Shown here one piece after another: positions 30,001 to 36,000 of a stretch of 64,000 nucleotides of DNA (positions are counted from its first letter, which is position 1; every line of letters begins with the position of its first letter). Where the stretch lies: the NCBI RefSeq assembly GCF_037042905.1, contig NC_087257.1:24561001-24625000 (forward strand), written 5' to 3'. The notes beneath the pieces were generated by a model that made no database searches, was not told the DNA's origin, and saw only the letters and a program-made list of their open reading frames with translations. The position numbers and the translations under genes are program-made. The stretch is from Lytechinus pictus (taxonomy: Eukaryota > Echinodermata > Echinoidea > Temnopleuroida > Toxopneustidae).

Positions 30001-33000
30001 ACTACATATCAATTAACAAGGAAGTCTTCCATTTCTAATACAGCTGCCTCTATCATCCTGTATGAAATACATGTGTATGGTTCATACACGTATATTCCGT
30101 GTAGTTCTAAAATTCTGTTTCTAAGAAATATGATCCTTAGAAAAACAAGGAACATATAAGGTGAGTTGAACTCTATGTAGTTCTAAAATTCTGTTTCTAA
30201 GAAAAATTATCCTTCTTTTAGAAAAACAAGGAACACAAGTTTCAAGAGTTGAACTTAGGGTAATGCAAAGTTTGCATACCCCCAAGTTCAACTCAACTTC
30301 TGTTCCTTGTTCATCTAAGGATCGTTTTTCTTAGAAACAAGATTTGCAAAAAAACATATTTCATTTAATATTAAAGAGTTCCATGTAGGCCTATTCCTGA
30401 GAAGGATCGTTTCTCTTAAATAGAAACAAGATTTGCAAACATACATGTACCATATATTTGCTTCAATATAAAGAGTTACATGTACATTGTACTTGTAGAC
30501 CTATTCTTTGATGCGAAGTAACATTTTATTTAGTGCCAAACTATTAATAAAGGCACATAAAATGGAAGTTGCCAGTACAGACGATCTACATGTATCATTT
30601 ACTGTACATGTACATGTATACATGTCGGCATGCAGGCCTACATGTATACTGTATCAAGTAGCATACTACAGAACATTCAGAAACCTGCATGAGCAAAAAT
30701 AAAAAACCTCCTGAACACATATTGTACCCACAGACATATACATTATACCCTGAGTAATGAATGAAGTCCATTGAAAGAAGGCTAGAAATTAATCAGGTTA
30801 AAATGGATTAGGATTTAAGAGGATTAAGAATCACTCAATTAACTTAATTCATTCAAGGCATCCTGTTTGTATTGATCTATAATCTCCTAGGTTTAGGCTA
30901 GGTGCCATCCCTGTGACTCATTCAGAAAACTTATAAAAAAAGGGGGAATGACCCAAGAAACATTACCTGCAGTTTGGGAATAAAGGATAAAATTTCAAGG
31001 TATGCAATCCACAAATAAAATGGACTATTAAAGGGATGGTCCAGGCTGAAAATACATTACTTATATCTAAATAAATAGAGTAAAATTCACAGAGCAAAAT
31101 GCAGAAAATTTCATCAAAATCGGATAACAAATAACAAAGTTATTGAATTTTTAAGTTTATCAATATTTTGTGAAAACAGTTATAAGCACATCGTCATGAA
31201 TATTCATTAGGAGGGCTGATGATGACACATGACTCACATCCCCACTTTCCCTTTTCTTTATACATGTATAATATTACTACATGAAATCATTTAAATGTTT
31301 CACTTTTTCATGCATATGTGTAAATGATGTGTTCCATAGTTGCGGCAATAAATAACTATTTATGCACTTAATCAGTTATCAATCCAATCGCTTTAGTTTT
31401 TGGTAGAAAAATTTTGAATAAACCTAATTTCATATATATTAAAGTACAAAAGAAGTGGGGATATGACATCATCAGCCCCCCTAATGTATATTCATAAAAA
31501 CGGGCCTAGAACTGTTTCACCGGAAGAATGCAAATCTTTGAAATTCAATAACTTTGTAATTTATCCAATTTTGATCAAATATTCAGCATGTTACTCTATT
31601 TATTGAGATATAAATAGCTCCAGACTGGACCATCCCTTTAAGTGTAAGCCCCCCCCCCCCCCCCGACATGTCAAATCAAAGGGATGTCTCCTTTGATAAG
31701 GGCAACCATTTTCACATGACTATCATCCCTGTTTTAGGGTGTTTCTAGCATATTAGGCCTGTATTTCATACATGTACATACACATGACATGTATCTTTTT
31801 TTCATTGGAAAATAAAATCAAAATGCAAACAAGAAATACTGAAAAGTAAGCAGTTTGCACTTTGTATATGTGATGGATAAAAAAAGTGATTGAATTATCA
31901 AGGATTTCAATCATACAACATCAAGGGCTGCATCTGGTTCTAGCTAATTTAAAAAATCATATTTGCTTTGTAATGTTAGAGTTTTGCATTTGACCTACAT
32001 TTTTCAAGTACATGTGCAAGGATGCCAACAGTCCCGGGTGGGGGGAGGGGTAGTCAAATATATTGCTGTACACAGGCGTGACCGAAAAAACATGTTTAAA
32101 GGGGTGGTTTTTTTCAGTTATGCACTAAAGTATCAAAAACACCAAAATTCAAGAAAAAGGGTGGTTTTGAAAGACTGGTCAATGGTCAATCGCGGGGTCA
32201 AATGTATTTATGGATTTATTTTTGTCCAAAGCAATTTTTATAAGACTAGCCAAACGTGTTTAGGGTATGTTTTTTCCCCAACCATTTTCCCTGAGGTCAT
32301 ATTCTGGTGACAACTTGTTTAGGGGCCAAATTGTGTAAATAAAGCCCGCGAAAAACTTGTTTAGGGGGTTATTTTGCACACAGAGAAAAAACTTAAGGGG
32401 GTGTTTGGAAATACATGTAATTTGGTCACGCATGTGTACAGCAAGACATTTGACTGCCCCCCCCCCCCCCCCCCCCCCCGAACAGTACACATGTAATAAT
32501 TCCTGGATTAAACTGGCTATGCTGGCCCAGGGCTGTCCTTCAAGTGCGCTGTAAAACCTGATATCAAACTCTATATGGTGTAAGTCACTGAAAAGCTCAA
32601 TGACAATCGGAAAATCCATTCTGACAGTTCTTTGGCAGGCAAACCTTATACACATCATACACAGTTGAGTGTATACACAAGCTAGTTTATGCAGTGTACT
32701 ATAGGTCGAATGAGGTCACCTAATATGGACAATGGCATGTCATTGACAGGTACAGGAGCCTGTGCTCTTATCACATTGTGCATTGCAATATTTCACTTGA
32801 AGTGTTATACACATACATAGGCTCTAGTGATTTGACATCCAGCAAAAAAATAATTGCAAAATTTGTTGCTATTCTATGACAAACTATTGAGAATCTTGCA
32901 GCAGGATATCAAATTTCTTTACATGTACATATACTACTTTTTATTGCAACCTACAGACTACGTACATGTACATGTACTGTACATGTACATGGAGGGGGCC

Positions 33001-36000
33001 TTGGCCAGGGGTTGCACTGGCATGAAAGGTGGAAAATACTAGTATGCTAGTATTGTGCAGGAACTTCCACAATGTGAACCTTTATCCCGGGGGGGGGGGG
33101 GGGGGCACTCAGTATATAATGCGTGGTGGGTATGTGCCGCGGAGGGGACCCCAATTTTTACATGCAAATTTCCCTTCCAAGGCATATCATTTTTATCTTT
33201 TTAAGAAAAAAAAAAGCCGCTCCAAAGCATAGCATTTTCTTCTTATCGAGATACATGTAAAGAAGAAAGAAATCGTTAATCCGTTCCAAATGATTCGCTT
33301 ATTTTTCGTTACGCCGTTCCGGCCGCATTGATCCGCTACAATGAGCTGCAATTTTGGTGAAAAGTGGCCGCAGAGCGCTGTCCGACCATCGCCTCTGTGC
33401 GAGCGCACCCGGCGCCCGTGCCGCTGCATGCACGTATGCCCGTTCCATAGGGATATGCATACGCACTCACACGCAAGCCATCCGTTCCAAGGACCCCCGT
33501 TTTCATAGTTCCGAAGCCTGTTCCGAGGACCCTCCTTTTTACAATAAGCCCGCTCCAAAGCCCCCGTTTTTTGTCTCGCCCGTCGCACATACATGTACCT
33601 ACCACTTTTTTGGTTGAGCACCCCCCCCCCCCGGGCCTTTATCCATGGATCAATCTCAGTGTAGGCCTACATAGTCATTTTTTTACATAATGCCTTACAT
33701 GTATATATCCTAGCCTTATTATGTACATGTATTTCATTTTCATGATCGCGCCCTTGCTTCCTGGGACCCGTTGCATAAAAGTTACCATTATCTTTGCCAT
33801 GTAATGGTAAATTGCATGGAATCCTTCATACTGATTGGCTGTTGATCATACCATGGTATACAAATAATGAATGTTTATGAGCGCAATGGACAGAATACTT
33901 CATGAGGTGAAAGATGAAAAGATCCATTCAACGAGGCGTAGCCGAGTTGAATGGATCATTCTTTTTATCTTTCACCGAATGAAGTATTCTGTCCATTGCA
34001 CGAATGAAGGAACATTCATTGTTCGGTTTATATGACACTTAAAATACTTTTCATAGGAAATTTATCAATTTCGATGCAAAATAAGATCATGCAGTGCGAG
34101 CTCGGTCTGTCGATTGTCGCGTATGTCGCGTACAATGCGCACGTGCAATGGACAAAATCGTATAGAACCAAAATTGCATGATGAATGGATCCTAAATTGC
34201 ACGGTCGATGACGTCATTGTAAAATGGTCCGAATGATCGATATCAAACAACCAATCAAATGCCAAGGATCTATGTAGGTGTCATATAATAGTTACCATTG
34301 GATGGCAAAGTTATTTAATAGTAGCTTACACTGTACATGTATATGCAACAGGCCCCAGATGTTTAATACCCTTTAAATGAATCACTCACAGAATGAGTGA
34401 AGAAAATTTGAAGAAAAAAAATAACAATTCATGTTACATGTATATGCCTAATATATGTACAGATAATTTGTATAATGTACATGTACTGAGCTCAAGCATG
34501 ATTATGAACTGTACATGTAGCACATGGATACATCATACATGTAATATTCAGACTGGTCATGCAGAGTACTTCCAGCTGAGATTCAAAGTCATCATAAAGG
34601 TATGTTCATATGAAGGCTATATATCTAATTTTTGAAGGTGGAATGAGTACTAGCAAAACTCAAAAGAAAAGACTTGCAGAATCGTAGGAGTACTACAACA
34701 TGTATACCGTTTATATTAAATTTTTTTTATTTAATGAGTTGAGCCTGAGGGGTTGAGAAAAAAAATCATAATTTATTCATAGTTGGTTGCACAAAGTGCC
34801 AGTCAAAAAATTTAAAATGTAGGCCTACATCAGTAGCCTGAACCTAAATAAAGAAAAAAAACACAGGAAACCGAGAACCTCTACACTGAAATTGATACAA
34901 AATCATATTCAAAGATATAATGCTATAAAAGATTGCATACTATGTACAAGTAGCATTTATTTTACATCAACATACTACAGTGTGCATTGTAGTCTGTAGT
35001 TGTGAAATAAGAACAAGTTTACAATAAGACTGATTATAAACATACATGTACTACAGATCCCACTTTTCTCAGCATAAACACTTTGTGCCGACACATTTCA
35101 TGTATTTAAAAATGTCATAGCCAACTTTTTCAAAGCAACATTACAGGAGTATAAAAAATGTGATCTGTAAAATAAAACTACTGTACCAGTAATTGATCTC
35201 TGAAACCTGAAACTTTATACACAGATCAATGCACTCAATAAAGACACACAAAGGAATGCCAATGTGGATGAACGGAAGTGTCCTTCTTTGAAATCGAACC
35301 CACACTGTTTGCACTCATATGACCTATTGAATCATTGTGGATTCCTTTGTACAGCCTTGCATGAATCAACGTGATGGTGCATGCAATGTTAATTGGAAGT
35401 ACGTATCATTGCAGATCAAAGCATGATATCATATTAATACTATGCTGAAATTAAACACTTGCCCTTGGGCCTTTATCTTCTAAATTTGCCACTGCTGTTC
35501 ATGTACAAGCACATGTACATGCTCACTTGTTTGTCCGAATAAGACAGAAAGACGGAACTATCCGATCAATACTAAAAAAAAGGTTTGAAAGTGATGGTAA
35601 GGGTACAATAGTACAGACTGCAGAATTCTGCAATTTTTAATAAGCGTGAAAGTTGGGAGTGTGGAAGCTGAAACATTTTGCCAAAATCAAGTTGAGATGA
35701 AATCAAAGCATGCACTATCTTTTCTGTAGCGGGAGTGGGTTGAATACTTGCTAATGATGCCTAAATTACGCGATAATTGATCCCTGACTGATTTTACACA
35801 CAGCAGGGATCTGGGCAGACATACAAATTGTTGAGTCAATCAAAACTCCAAGATTCCTGCATGATTTAGATGGCATAACATTAACACGACCAATTTTTAA
35901 GTGCCCAAGTCTTATCGTACATGTATCTAGTGCACAGCTTTAGAGCCAATAAAAAACAGCTCAGATTTAAAGAATTGCAACTCATCCACCTATTGATATC

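Noticed and set aside
33193-33621. Overlapping 142-, 89- and 87-codon frames on both strands
   Set aside because: GC-rich repeat with few stops by chance; peptide repeats mirror the DNA word repeat.
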